A DNA stretch of 64,000 bases from Eudorina sp. 2006-703-Eu-15. Its lineage: Eukaryota; Chlorophyta; Chlorophyceae; Chlamydomonadales; Volvocaceae. Location of the stretch: assembly GCA_003117195.1 (NCBI GenBank), contig BDSI01000020.1:248001-312000 (forward strand), read 5' to 3'. The notes beneath the pieces are model-generated. The model was not told the origin of the DNA. It searched no databases and saw only the letters and a program-made list of their open reading frames with translations. Position numbers and translations under genes: made by a program. Each line of letters begins with the position of its first letter. Position 1 is the stretch's first letter. Positions 11,780 to 50,500 of the stretch are shown piece by piece.

Positions 11780-12699
11780 GTACGTCTACTGGGTGAGCTC
11801 AATCCATGCGGAAGCACGCAATCGTTAAAAGGGACGCGATATCCTTCCCACCGTCATTGTCGAAATGCCCTCAACAAGTGTACCTTACCATGCGTGCAGT
11901 GATGCGTCGAAGAAATGATGCGTCGAAGAATAGAAGTCGTGATGACAAGATTTGTTATCCTGTGTACGCACGCGATTACATTCGGCCAGAATGTTCACAT
12001 ACGTTGAAATGCGGATCTGCACAAGAATGTTACCGTCTTGAATAGGCAAGTATCAGGATATATCTTCCCTGTCCGACCCTTGCTTGGGCCTGCCAGCAGC
12101 TACTCATTAACCCGCAACCGATAAAAGGCCGTTAGGCATCGATCGACGAGCTCTCTGTCAAAATCCAACGTTCAACATGTTCAGCTGAATGATGATGCAT
12201 CGTCCATGGATACGAAATGTCCTTGTACGGCAAATACAGGCACAGGTCCGTGTCTGCGCATATCGACGACTTCTGCCTCCCATAATCCATTTACCACAGC
12301 AGGCTGCTCCATCCGTTCGACCCCTCACCACCAACGACAACCGACGACGTATGGAACTGCCGATGCCGCAGCAGCTGCTGCGGCCTGACCCAGACGTTGT
12401 GTGCACTGTTCACTACCAACAGCATACTGTCGTATACCCCTTTCGATCGTCCACAACAGAAAGATCCCTTCCAACGAAACATCCATTTGGTACTATCTCA
12501 AGTCGCTACGACCGAGCCCTCCCATGTCCCATCGGTGTCGTGACGCGATGGGGCACCACACTCGCGCCTGCCAGCGGTGGCACCGTCCGCCACGAGTCGG
12601 CGACGCGGCCTCGCGAGGAGGTCGCAAGAGCTCTGTGGACGGGTCAGGATGACCCTCCCCCCACTCAGCCAGCCAGCCAACCAACGCGCAGCAGCGGGT
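11780..12699. other. Spacer and possible 3'UTR of the caleosin gene
   Basis: No gene is seen. A minus-strand TGTAA (plus-strand TTACA at 11976-11980) lies about 720 nt past the caleosin stop and could be its polyadenylation signal, which would make most of this stretch 3'UTR. Confidence 0.35.
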
Positions 12700-15600
12700 T
12701 TATTGCGGTGAGTACGCGGTGGTGCGCTGCTTCCGGTCCTCCACCTCCTTGGCCACCGTCTCCCAGATGGTGCCGTCGTACATTCCCCGGATCTTCTCCT
12801 TGCTCACAAGGCCCTTGTGGTCGCGGAGCAGCTGCGGGCGGGAGAAGGCCGGGGCCGGGGCCGGGTACCGGTAGGGCACTCCGTAACGATTCCCATTTGG
12901 AATACGGACCCATTCTATCCGTGGACGAATCCGATGGGCTGCTCCCCTCGCGGATTCGCCGATCCACGGTTCCACGGGGATAACTGCAAGATCGATAGGA
13001 GACAGGAGATGACTCCGACGTCCCACCGCCTGACTTACCAGGTACGTCACCCACCACTCGAGCCGCTCGGCCGTCCTGGAGACGTGGGCAGAGGGCGGCG
13101 GACGAGGCGGGAATACGGAAGGTCGGGCACGCCAGTTACCGTAGCCAGTCGCTACGTAAAATACTATATCGACGGCGTCTGTGGATATCGAGTGACATCC
13201 ACATCATTCAAGTTTTGCAGTTGATACAGGTGGCATCCAGCGGTAATGGCGTGCATCAGCTCGCACGTCAGCGATGTCCCGCGGGTCCACTGTACCATAT
13301 CTTAGGCCGCACCCACCATCCGACTGGGTCCACGATGTTCATGTGGCTGTACACCAGGTCCTGGATGTCTTGCCAGCCCAGGCCCCCCTTGTGGTCTTTG
13401 TCGTACTTGGAGAAGAGCTGCCGTACATTCAGCAGGCGAAGCGATTGGGGTAACATTTGTTCAGGCTGGCTGATGGGTCGACAGCTTCGCGCGGTGTGGC
13501 AACTACCGGTAAAAAACTGTAAACCATAAAAACCTAGAATAGAGTGGCGTGCGATATTGAAGGATGCCAACGTCAGAAAATGCATGATGGGCGACAATTG
13601 TTGACAAGCTAGACGGCAACCGGACGCCTCACCTCGCCTGTCGCCTCTTCCCCCCGCCCCGCCCTGCTGCTGGCCCGTCAGCCCCCCACCCACCCAACTC
13701 CCACACTCACCTCCTCGAACTTCTCCGGCACAAACCGCCCCTCGTTGTCGTACACCTGCACCGGCATCACGCACGTGCGCCGCCACCGCACCGCAGGACG
13801 CGTACCGCGGCGGTACGCCATTGATTCGCAACTCCGTCCCGGGGTCCCTGTGTGCGCTGGTCAGACAACTGGACACCCAGCCAAGTACCGACTGGCTACC
13901 CGCCCTCGGATCCACCGGTGTCATCAAGACACCCCACGGCCCCACGCGGGGAGAGGGGCGGGGGGACCGCGATCTGCCCCCAGCCGTCCACCTGCCAGCC
14001 ATACTGCGGCATTAGTCCTGCAGTAGTCCATGGACGCAATGAAGCCCAATGCGGCACCGGCACGGCTGCCATTCTCACCCTACTTCCGCACGCACACGCG
14101 GCGAAACCCTGGAGCCCCATTTCCGGGGGCGCCAGCCTCAGGAAACCTCATCTCCCGGCCCGTCGGGGGAGGGTCGCCCAAGCCTGAGCACAGCCTCGAG
14201 CGCAATCCAATGGACCTCCCCTAAGACAGGTACGGTACCAGGCGCCGTACCATGTCGTACCGCGCCGCTACTTACCTCGCTGTCAGACCCGTGCTTGGTG
14301 CGGTGGATTCGGTCCAGGTAGATGGGCAGCCGCGGATCCGGGATCCAGGACTTGAGGGTGGGGTACGAGAAGGAGAAATGGATGATGGGCACCGCGAGGG
14401 CGGACAGCAGCAGATTGAAGCCCAGGCGCCGGAAGCCTGGAGGCACGGGAGGCAGCGGGGCCGGGCCGGGCGGAAGAGGAGGGAGCGCGGCGGCGGCGGC
14501 GGGATTTTTCTCTTAGGAGGGAGCGCCCGGCGCCTGGGTGCGGGTGGGACAGAGGGCGGGCGGGGCGCCGGAACACAGCCGCGCAGGAACGCCCGAATGC
14601 CGAATGACGCGTCCAGGGCTCCAGGAAACTTATCTTACAGGTGTGCGCCGGCCCCTGTTCAACTATTCGACTGTCGACTGATGCTTCCCTCATGGTCATA
14701 GGCCACCGGCCGCCCGCACTTACCGACAAAGGTATCCGTGGGCCAAATGATGCCATCGTCATCCCTGTGTGGCGTGGGGAGACCGGAGGGGATTGGCGGC
14801 GGGAGTGGGGTAAATATTGAGACCTGCCCAGACGGAGGGTACGGATAACGGATGGTTGGCGGTACGGATGGGTGAGCTCACGTGTGCGGCCGCGCGGGGT
14901 CGGGGGTGCGGGACGTCGGGAGCTGATACGGTACCACGCGGCACTGAGTGTGTCTTAAGAGTGCCTGCGCCGCCCTTGGCCTCCGCAAACCCTCCTTCCC
15001 GGGCTGGGTGTGTCTGGGCTGTTTTCCCCTATAGCCCTCGTTCCCACATCCGACCCCGCACGGGGCGCCCCGCACCCGCCCTCACCTGTCGAAGAACATG
15101 ACGTGCTGCTGCAGCACCGTGCGGTCGGCGGGCGAGGCGGGGTCCCCCTCGGGCTTCTCCTTGCTCACCGCCTTGTTGGCGCGGGGCATGCCTGGAGCAG
15201 GTGGAGGCGGAGGCGGAGGGGGAGGGGGAGGGCGAGGAGGTGATTGCATTGCATTCAGGAGGAGGGAGGCCTCATACCGTACATGGCCCGACAGTACGAC
15301 ATCAGGCAGCGCTCGTGGCTCGTGTTGGTGGTGGTAATCCGGCATCTGACGTGTGGAGTCACAATCCGGTTGGTGGTTAACTACCCGGCGCGGATCCGTC
15401 CGCTGCGAGTACTGCGGCCATCATCGCGCAGCACCAGCGGCCGCCACCGGCAGAAGGGGGACGGGATCTCGAGGAGCCTAGGGCTGCTGGGAGGGGCCCC
15501 ACAGTCCGTCGCACGCTCCTCCCAGGCGAACGCGGGGAGGTACCGTACCCCTGCCCATAAGGCAGCATTCCACTCCCCCCGGTTTTGCACCCGAAGTTTA

Positions 15601-17203
15601 CATCCACAATGACCATGGTGCATTGGTGTTAGTAGAGGATTCCCCGAGGGGCACCCGCACGGTGCCTTACAGTGCTGTACTTGAGGCGTGTGTGCTGTGT
15701 GGCTGTGCACCCTTACCAGGGTTGGGGATGAACTTGTCCAGGTCGCTGGGCGGCGGGCGCTCCAGGGTCACGGGGTACTCGGGGATGCCGTACACGGTGC
15801 CCTGCGTGCGCGCGCCCGCACGACGGGCCACATCATGCGTCAGCTCAACGTCTCCAAGTTGCATAGCGGCCCTCGCCCACCCACCCGCCTACCCCCTGGG
15901 CGAGCGGATAAATAACCCCCCACTCCTCCCGCCCCACGCTGCGCAAGTTCGTGACCTCGGGCGGGGTCACGAGCCCCGGAAGGGGTCGGCGAGATGAGCC
16001 CGCCCATGGACGTGACGCGTCCCCAGCGCCCCCGAGTGGTGCAAATCTCGAGGTACGATTCCCTGCATGCCGGCTGTCGCACGCTACGCCGTCGCATGCA
16101 ATATATCTAGCCCAACCCAATTATTTTCTTGAATGCATCCGCCAGGGCAGCTGCAGCGCACGTGCGGGTCCCGAAGCGGAAGTGCCTGCCGCACTGCCGA
16201 CGACGGGGCATGGACGCAGCACGTGCGGGTCCCGCGGTCGCACACTGCTCTGCTCCGCCCCATTACCTCACCTGCCCCTGCCCTGCCTAGGTCGCTGCTC
16301 GCTGGGGTCTATCGCTGCTGGGGTCTAGCGCTGCTGGGTGAGGACTCGTGCACGTCGGGGCGCACTCACCTCCCTGCCTGCACCCGCGGGCGCGTGCGCC
16401 TTCTCGCCGACGCCGCGTGCCGACACGATCTCGGGGCTCTTGCTGTCCTGAGAGATCTTGTGCTCGCCCGTGAGGGGCATCTTCTGTCGGATGGGAGGGG
16501 TTGCGGCGGTCGGTGGCGGGGAAGGCGGGGTGGGGCCCGGCGAGAAGCGCCGTGGGATGGGGAGGCGCGCGGCGAGTCGGGTGGGGGTATCCGGGAAAAT
16601 TGTTGGTATGCACAACTGTACTTGGCTGCTGCCAGAGCAAAGCTCCGGTGAAGAACTGACGACACCGGTGAGGTGGGGGCGGTGAGCCGCTCCTTGCGTG
16701 TCGGCTGCAGTGCCACATGCTCGTGCTGCTCCCATTGACGGCACCACCGAGGCCCATACGAAGATACGATGCATTAACCATTCCGGATTCGGATCACAAT
16801 GCAAGGCAATGAAACGGAACCCGATATCCTGGCACGCCCTGACACGCAGGTAGGTGAATTGTCTCGTGTCGCCGGCCGCGTGGACTCGGCATGGAAAGAG
16901 AAACCTCGCTGGTGGTAACGACCAGCACAACTACTGCTGAGAATGCATGCAGCCGTGCCACAAACCCCAGTCGAATTTTCCGGTTGTGCGAGCAGCGCGG
17001 CGGCAATATCGATATCAGACTGTCCGTGGTCACGCGACGGCGCGAGGGCCACCCAACTGTCGCAGACCCGAGGGACGGGCGCGCGAAAGAGACGGAGAGG
17101 GGACCTCCCAGGGCGGCGCGCCGGCCACATTGCGCACCTGCATCAGCGGCTTCTTGAGTTCATCGCCGTTCAGGGCGGGGTTCTGCACCAGCGTAGCCGC
17201 CAT
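12700..17203 (-). CDS. Caleosin family protein (lipid-droplet, Ca2+-binding peroxygenase-like), 295 aa
   Basis: Ten exons join in perfect phase: 17203-17138, 16483-16370, 15801-15717, 15191-15086, 14764-14724, 14436-14276, 13755-13711, 13417-13317, 13075-13039 and 12831-12700 (TAA). Caleosins are lipid-droplet proteins with one EF-hand, a hydrophobic anchor and a haem-dependent peroxygenase activity. Here the EF-hand loop is DRDDDGIIWPTD (about residues 123-134). It is preceded by LQQHVMFFD, whose His118 corresponds to a conserved haem-ligand His. The hydrophobic segment LLLSALAVPII (146-156) follows, then PDPRLPIYLDRIHRTKHGSD (170-189) with the second conserved His. The C-terminal half has FSKYDKDHKGGLGW and ERLEWWVTYL. 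The proline-knot motif is not classical. An ~85-residue N-terminal extension (MAATLVQNPALNGDELKKPL...) precedes the core. The start of exon 3 (15801) is the least certain junction. Introns are long; exons of 37, 41 and 45 nt are small. Confidence 0.92.
16628..16660 (+). repeat. 33-bp dispersed repeat, copy in caleosin intron 1
   Basis: Same core as at 25780-25812, on the same DNA strand, within otherwise unrelated sequence. It is probably the remnant of a dispersed element. Confidence 0.7.
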
Positions 17204-20198
17204 CTTTCGGCTGCTGCCGGCGACGATTGGGACCTCGCGCTCTAGAATGCACCTACTAATAAATTCTAATAAACCTGTATTGCGACGTTCAGAATGTATC
17301 TGGCTAAAAAGTTCGCGCAAAGCATGTATAGGTGGACACCATTCAACTTGTTTCGGGCTCTTATCGGGACTCGGTGGTGCGGCAGCGGCACAGACGACCG
17401 TCGGGCCCCCGGCCGTTGGACGACGTCACCAACCGCCCGCATGACGGCAGAGGGCGCATTCGCCATTCGACCACGACAACCAACCCCAACCATCACACGT
17501 TTTTGCGACCAAGTGCCAACGCCCCTCGGTTCGTTGGGTGGAGGGAGAGCCATGTATCAAGCAGACTCGCGCTGAGGATCCGCAGGGGGCCCACGAGCGA
17601 CCCACGGGCCGCACCCGAATGACGCCAAAGTGCTGCAGATGCCGGTGGCTGGGAGCCGCCAGACCGCCGCAACCATCGCCAACTCTGTGATTTGCAGCGC
17701 TCGTTGAGCTCACTCAAATGATCACATGACATAACAATGTAACGTTCATTCATTCATAACAATCGGGGGTGCCACCGTTAACATCATTTACATAGAAGTT
17801 TAACAATTATTGTCGTCACCCCTCGTTAGGACTTGAGTCCCCCCCCCCAACAACTCGTGCGCAGCTCTTTCGGGTGCACGTGTGGTCCCGGTCAGCCGGG
17901 TGGTGGCCGCGGGTCGCCCTTTCGGGTGGCATGCAGGCGCCGGATTGCGGCCTCGGGCGAGAGGCACCGCCCACGCTCCCCGCGGGCTCCACCGGTCTAG
18001 CAACCCCGGGTCAAGACACCCCGTGTGTACCGGTACCACCAACACCTGAATGGGATATCGCCGGGTCATACGCTTCCGAGCAAGCCGCCATTTCAAATAC
18101 CCCGAGCGCGCCACCCACCCCAGCCACCGCGCAACGAACGGACGAATGAGCGATGGCCAACGCACCCGTTTGGACGCACAACATCCACTTCCAGCGGGTT
18201 CCGCATTAAACCCACCATCCACTTCTGGCGTGAATGGCTCCCCGAAACAGATATGAATGTATGATGCCGCGACCCATTAAACATGATCACAGGGCCGGCG
18301 GTGAATGTCAGCAGCTGCGGCGACAATCGGCTGCGGCGACAACCGACCCGGCCCCCGAGCGCGATGCAGGCACAGCGAGCACTACTGCGGCGTGCGTGCG
18401 TGTTCATGGGCACGCGCCGAAGGGCGACTGTGTGCTCGGCCCCTGAGGATGCGAACCGAACTCACTTTCCCTGGAGCGCGCACCTACCTAGCAAGAACCC
18501 ATTTCGCAAGAACCCATTTCGCAAAACACCGCACCGCGTGAAAAGGATAGTCCTGATAAGTCGAACCCCGAGATGCACCGCCCGCCAAATGTAGCAGGCA
18601 AGAACCCTAGGTCACTAACCCGTGCTTCACTCCTAGCACGCCAGGCCACTGCCACGGGGACTACCGCCGCCTATCTAGCTGTACGACTCAACCCTGGCCA
18701 GAAGTCCTCACAACAAGCGGTGCCTAAACGGCACACTGCCGCCAAAAGCTACAGCCGGGGGGTACCTGGGGCGTCCAGCCCCTTAACGCGTTTTGACTGG
18801 ACGCGTGAGTTTGCGAACCTCTTGAACTGGAGGGAACAACCAAGAACGGAAAAATGCTCGTTGACATTGCGCTGTCCAGAGTATTCGGAGAGGGGCATCC
18901 ACCCGAGAGCTTCTGCCGGCTTCTGTCGTGCCCATCAAGCAACCAGCGGGCGCTGTACTGCTGTACTGTCGTACACCATTCCAACGCAGATTTGGGTGCG
19001 CGTGGTGGTTCGCCGGTATGGCCGCGGGCTCCAGGACCCCCAGCTCCGCAAAAAGCCGTTTACATACAGCAGCTTGATCCTCACACCTGCATGCCGGGAG
19101 GTGACTCCGGGTGACTCCCTCGACTGCCGTACCTCGACTGCCGTACATCACCTTGCGGGGCAGCCGCGATACCGCTCGGGCCCGCCCAGCTGTCGGGCGC
19201 CTCCGATGCGGATGTGCAACCTTTTCTCCCATCGCTTGTCGTACAGCCTGGGAATGCCTCTGTTGCTGCGGACGATATGCTGCCTAAAGGCCCCCTTAAC
19301 GTGCGAACGAACACACAATCCTGACAGTTGCACGTTTCGCCCACTCTCTAATAAGTATCTTGTAGGTTGGCTGGTTGTTAACATGTGAAGTATCTTGGGC
19401 GTGGGTGGTTCGGGTGGGCTTCTCACTGAACACAACCCAGAGACCACGCACATAATATTCCCCGATGAAATAAATAATGGTGCACATCCGTAAACCCTAG
19501 AGTCCAGTCGCGGGATGCAGCGCGTTGCGTCCTCGCGGTCACACCTACTGGCGGTTGGAGCGCGTGTAGGAAAGAAGGCAAGGTTCCGCGCAGGGAGCGA
19601 GGGAGGTAAGGCTCCAGGGGTGCCTGGTGCAGTTCTCGCCGCGTTCGTGTCGCCATCGCTCGTCGACACGGTACACCGCCCGGCCTGCTCTGCAAGCGCG
19701 CTGGCTCGCCAGCCCATCCGCCGATCGCACCCAACCACATGGGGGACAACGAACCGACGCCCAATCGCCCCTGCATGCGTCCGCCTGCTCGCCTCCCCTC
19801 CACCGCATGCATGACGGCAGCCCGCCCTGAAGCAACCGCGCGTGTGGGCGACTTGCAAGCCGTTTTCATCTGCGCTCATCCAGCAAGCTATCCATGGCAG
19901 CCTGCAGAGCACTGACCTATTTAGTGCGGCTGTGCCCACTGATCATACCTGCTGAGGGCTGTTGCCAGCCAGCTGCCCCCTCGCCGGGGCAGGCGCTCGG
20001 CCGCTAACGCTAGCAACAGTGCGTCGTCCCCCAGGGGCCTCTGCCACATCGACGCCCGCCATCATCATAAGGTGACAGTCAGGGTCACGCGTAGCACCGA
20101 TTAACAACCCCATGCGCCCAGCCCCTCAACACCCGTCTTCCCGACAATAAGTCCTCCTTGAATGAATGAATGAACGTTACAGCGGACCCCCCGGGCAA
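17204..20198. other. Intergenic, no confident gene
   Basis: This ~3-kb stretch contains the caleosin promoter side (17204 upward on the minus strand). Only isolated frames are seen. A minus-strand segment at about 19300-18850 includes peptide-like runs such as SNRGIPRLYDKRWEKRL and CKRLFAELGVLEPAAI, but I found no start, coherent exon chain or known domain. It could hold a degraded gene. A short tandem duplication of GCAAGAACCCATTTC lies near 18490. Confidence 0.4.
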
Positions 20199-20879
20199 TC
20201 AGTCTTCCTTGCTGTGGAGCCTGCCACCCTGGCCTTCGGCGCGCTTGCCTGACCGCGTTCCGGACGGCACGGCGGCTGTTTGTCCGCGGGTGGCACCCGC
20301 CCAGAAATACAACTCCGGCGCAGCAGCGCAAATCAGGATGGCGGCAGTCGCCGCCTGGAAGAACGCTTCGTGTCGCTCCGGTTCCGTCCGAAGCGCTTTT
20401 GAAACAGCCGCCAGCGGCGTGACGCACAGCACGATCAGGCGCTGCACGATGACCCAGGCGCCCGATGCGATGTGCCGCAACGCCCATCTTTGGTGTGGCT
20501 TGTACTGGTGGCGCCGCGCGGTCACAAGCGCGATGGCAGCCGTCAGCGCGAACCACGCACTGGCCAGCCGGAGCACCAGGTGATGCGATGGGAGATCCGC
20601 GGGGCGAATACCCGCTTCCCCGTTTGACGCAGTCCTGGTCACGAGGCCGCGTGTTTCGATGAGAAAGTAGCCCACGATTATGAGCACCGAGCATCCCAGC
20701 ATTATACGGCCGGAGACGCGGTGGATGCGCGGCGCCCGGATTCGGAGGCCGGGGAGCAGTTGTAGCGCCCCGCAGACTGACCATACGCCAGAAGGCAACA
20801 GGTGGGTCAACTTGACGGCTGTATGGCCCGTGTACTTGCTGAAAACGTCCGTCGGCGCGGCTATACCCGGTTGATCCAT
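20199..20879 (-). CDS. DUF2306-type multi-pass membrane protein, 226 aa, intronless
   Basis: The frame starts with ATG at 20879 and ends with TGA at 20199. It resembles the DUF2306 family of small integral membrane proteins of unknown function, common in bacteria and some eukaryotes. The N-terminal block has HLLPSGVWSVCGALQLLPGL, then RIRAPRIHRVSGR with the family-type HR..G segment. Helices follow at about IMLGCSVLIIVGYFLIE, LVLRLASAWFALTAAIALV, VIVQRLIVLCVTPLAAV and FFQAATAAILICAAAPELYF, making five likely transmembrane spans. RRHQYKPHQRWALRH between spans 3 and 4 matches the family's basic loop. It is intronless and lacks the Ala/Gln low-complexity inserts of its neighbours, which would fit lateral acquisition but does not prove it. 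It is divergent from the SNF2 gene. The function is unknown; a ferric-reductase-like or haem-binding role is only speculation. Confidence 0.75.
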   Translation of the reverse strand: MDQPGIAAPTDVFSKYTGHTAVKLTHLLPSGVWSVCGALQLLPGLRIRAPRIHRVSGRIMLGCSVLIIVGYFLIETRGLVTRTASNGEAGIRPADLPSHHLVLRLASAWFALTAAIALVTARRHQYKPHQRWALRHIASGAWVIVQRLIVLCVTPLAAVSKALRTEPERHEAFFQAATAAILICAAAPELYFWAGATRGQTAAVPSGTRSGKRAEGQGGRLHSKED

Positions 20880-21594
20880 CACACGCTTCAGCGCCGCGTC
20901 GTGCGTAGGCCACCAGCCCGCCCTGGGGCAAGATGAGCTTGTACTAATGAATTGGTAGCATGTTAATCCTTATATCGCGCTTTGTTATGCGATTACATAC
21001 CAGTAGGACGACGGCCAGACAAAGACCCAAATTGCCATGAAGAGAAGCAAGGCCACGACGGTTGCGTTGAACGCACTTTCATTGCGGTATTTCATTATCA
21101 GAAGTATCTAATGTTCGTAATACCATTCAGTTCACAACAACTCAAGAAAGCCCGTAAACCAATTCCTGAAATGACACGCAGAAATGGCCTATGCCGAAAA
21201 CGGAAGCAATGAAGCTCGAGAAGGAAAGACCTTCCGTTTCAATACTCGTGGCCCCATCTCTCTTCGTGGCAGTGTGGGGTTTCGCCGCCTGCCCGTCGTC
21301 CTACTGATGGACGTCATAACCTGACTTGCCTGGTCGGCTGGGCTTTAACCGTTCAAGCAAGTCAGGCATGAAATCAATGTTGTGTGCCAGAACCACGTCA
21401 AATGCCTGGTATGGTATGCCGTATGACGTACGGAGCACTTCAGCGTAGCATCTATCATAGCATAGCACGATCTAATCAAACCCGAGCCCAGGCCAGCAAT
21501 GCTCGTGCATGATACTAGATAAATGAAAGGTCATACGATTCCTCAGCTCATGGCGTAGGTTTGAAGGGGGCGCGCGAAGCGCCAAGAGGACGGA
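20880..21594. promoter_or_regulatory. Shared divergent upstream region of DUF2306 and SNF2 genes
   Basis: This ~715-bp stretch lies between two divergent start codons and is more AT-rich than either gene. It must hold both 5'UTRs and promoters if the two starts are right. No specific box is confidently recognised. Confidence 0.5.
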
Positions 21595-47503
<25,909 letters not shown>

Positions 47504-50500
47504 GTGGGGGTGGGCGGGGCGATTGGGGTTTAACGGAAGGAAAAAGCAACGTGGCGACAGAGTTGGTTGACGGGTTTAAAGGCGGGTAGACAGTTGGGGT
47601 CGAAGGTAGGGCTCATGGGGCGGGGAGGAAGAGACGGCCTCGGGGCGGGGGGGGGAGTGTTTGCATAATGCGTGCGGATAGCAAGCTTTGGGGGCCGGAG
47701 ACACTACCGCCCGGAAGGTTTGTGTGGCTGAGGCGTTGAGGTGTACGGCACAGTGCGGTGAGGTGGAGGCTCTGCACGGATCGACACGGTCATGGCGTCA
47801 TGGCATAATTGCTTTGTGGCATTCTGTGACGGGGGGGGGCGCTGCGAAAAGGGCGGCATTGCGCTGGGTCTTGGCTCGCGGCCATGTCCCCCGTCGGTGG
47901 GTGCTTAGCGGCGCCACTTGAACTCGAGACACTCGCGCGATCACGGAAGGAAGGAAGGAAGGTGCATCTTCTGTTTCTCCTCCTTGTGTGTGCGTCGGCG
48001 CACCGGCCGCATTTGGGCGCGTTGGGGACCTCCTTCATCGCAGTGTGCACCAGGACCGCGAGGAGGGGTCGGATAGGGCGACGACATGAGGGCCGCCCTC
48101 CGCGCAGCAGCAGTTGAGTCGTTGCACGGCAGTCCACTGGGTCTGCTGCGAGGATGTCAGGGGCGCAGGTGGAGATGCCCAGTCTGGGCAGCTTCCCCGC
48201 AGAACGTGGGGGTTGGTGCTTTCGGGACGGGCAATGGACACCAGACCACGAGCCATAGGACCCGTGTGACCCAGCTCCCGGGCAGATGCTGGAGTTGGCG
48301 GGAGGGGACTGGACGCGTGGAACTCCCAAGTGACGGGCTTTGCAGTGGCGCGGCGGTCAGTTCGGCTGTAGACACGTAACGTCACTACCATCGGAGTTTT
48401 ACAGGGCGCGTCGCGCCGCATATCTGGATGGTGCTCGCGGCGGTTGTTCACGACATAGTCGGTTCTGCGCTTTAGATGACAGCCGGTGACGGCTTTGCTG
48501 TCTTGGATTCGCGTAGGCAGGTTATAAATATATTGGTAAACAGTGACGTGATCATGGCACGACGGGGGACTTGCATCTGTGGCAGGACCGGGGGCGGACG
48601 GAGCCTTGGGGCGTGGCCAGGACTGGTCGTGGTCGATTCACGGGGTGAGAGCCGGTCGCTTATGTTTTATATACAGACATTACATGGTTCTCTCGCAAAA
48701 ATGTGCGGCACAACGAGCGCCGTGACCGTCCAGCCCGCGCCCAACGCCGCGTCGTCTCCAACACACCACCCAACCCCCTCCCACATCGAATCGCCAGGAG
48801 ACTTTGACCACTTCCTGTTCCGCAAGCTGTGAGGCCACACGACCGCCGCCATCCGCAAGTCCCCTCGCCGAGCACGGGCCCCCCCCAGAGGTCTCTCGCA
48901 TCGCCCCGCCGTCGGGAGATCGCGCAGCGCGCACTTGCTGCAATCCCAGCCCTTGGAGGTTCAAAATACACAGGCAGCCCCCTGCCCTACCACCCCGCTT
49001 CGCACTGCTAGGCAATCCGCAATCAGCGGTACCCCGGGCGCCTCATCGCGCCCTGGACTGCCCCGCGCTCGGACCCAGTCAGGGGGCACCACAACCACAT
49101 TGCTTCGCGACCTCGCCGCTCGACCTGCCATTATTTCTTTCTGCCTGGCACAAATAAAACTTCTACCACTAGAATTGAATGGTACAGCCCCTCCCGTTCT
49201 CGAGGCACCCGGCACCTGAAAGGGCGGCGGATCATCCATCGCGGCCACGCAGGCGTTGCGCGGGTGCTGCGTTTTGAAACAGACGCGTGCATGGTGCTGG
49301 TCGTCACCGCCTCGTCTCCCCTCACCACGTCAGGAGGGGTATTCTCCTCGGGAGGAGTTAGCTTGATGCAAAACCTGCGGTCCCGTCCATCACACCACAC
49401 CACACCGCAACCCCACGCCTCATCACACCACCACCACTGCCACCATCGCCGCTACCACCAATACGACATCCACACCGGAGGTCCCGCCGAGCTGCACAAT
49501 GTCCGCAGCTCCAGGCAACGTGCCTCACGGCACCCAATGCGCGTCTGCGTGCGGAGGTCGTGTGTGTGAGAGTGAGCGTGTTGAGTGTGTGTGTGTGTGT
49601 GTGTGTGTCTGCGGATGAAGAGTGCGAGGGTGCCTGCTGTTGCGTGATGTGCGCGTGTGCATCACCATTTCAATGTACAAACAGGCCGGCCACGGGCCGC
49701 AATCGTGCCCACGACAACACACGCCAGTCCGCCCACCCGCTTCACAGCGCCCTCCTCAACCACCACCACCACCACCACCACGCGCCATGGGCTTCGGCAT
49801 CCCCTCCACCCCCCACCCGCAGCCGCTCCCCTCGGAGGCCGCTCTCCACTGCGGGGGTCCTCGGAGGCCGTGCGGCATAGATTACACAAATATGGAACAG
49901 GTGCCAGCTACTCCGCCATTCGGTGGAGGTTCAACGGGTAGTGGGATATCACTGGAGGTTCCTCCGCGAGGTGCCGTACTCATCACCCGGGTACGACCAC
50001 ATGCCCACATACGAAAACCCTAACGGTCAACGAACGACGCAGCGACAAGGCGCGCGACAACGACAGATGCATTGACCGCCATCATGAGCACGACAACGAG
50101 AGGCGCAGACGCCCCCTCCCCTCGACAGGAAGACGGGTGCGCGCGGGTAGTAGGCATGCGGATCGACGCACTCTTCCGCGATGGAAGCCTGAGCTTGTCG
50201 CAAGGAACAAAGATAACAAAACCACACGAGCAAAATCAACACCTCGTCACGAACAACCCACCAACAGACAGACAGGCCCCGGGCAAAATCTTCAGAGCAA
50301 CCCCTCAGACCAACTCCTCCCGCGGCGGGTGTCTCAAAACCTAATAAGATGTGTCTCGCGCAGTACGACACGCGGCCCGCCGGCATGGCACGCGATCTCT
50401 CACCTTCCACCGGCATACGCCCACCGGCCGCTGCGCCGCTCTTCAAGTGGTAGGGTGGTAGGGTGGGGCGGGGTCGGCTGCTTTCTGCTGCCCTCCCTCC

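Noticed and set aside
18573..19388. 271-codon plus-strand frame
   Set aside because: It has no domain and irregular composition. It overlaps equally plausible minus-strand fragments, so nothing decides between them.
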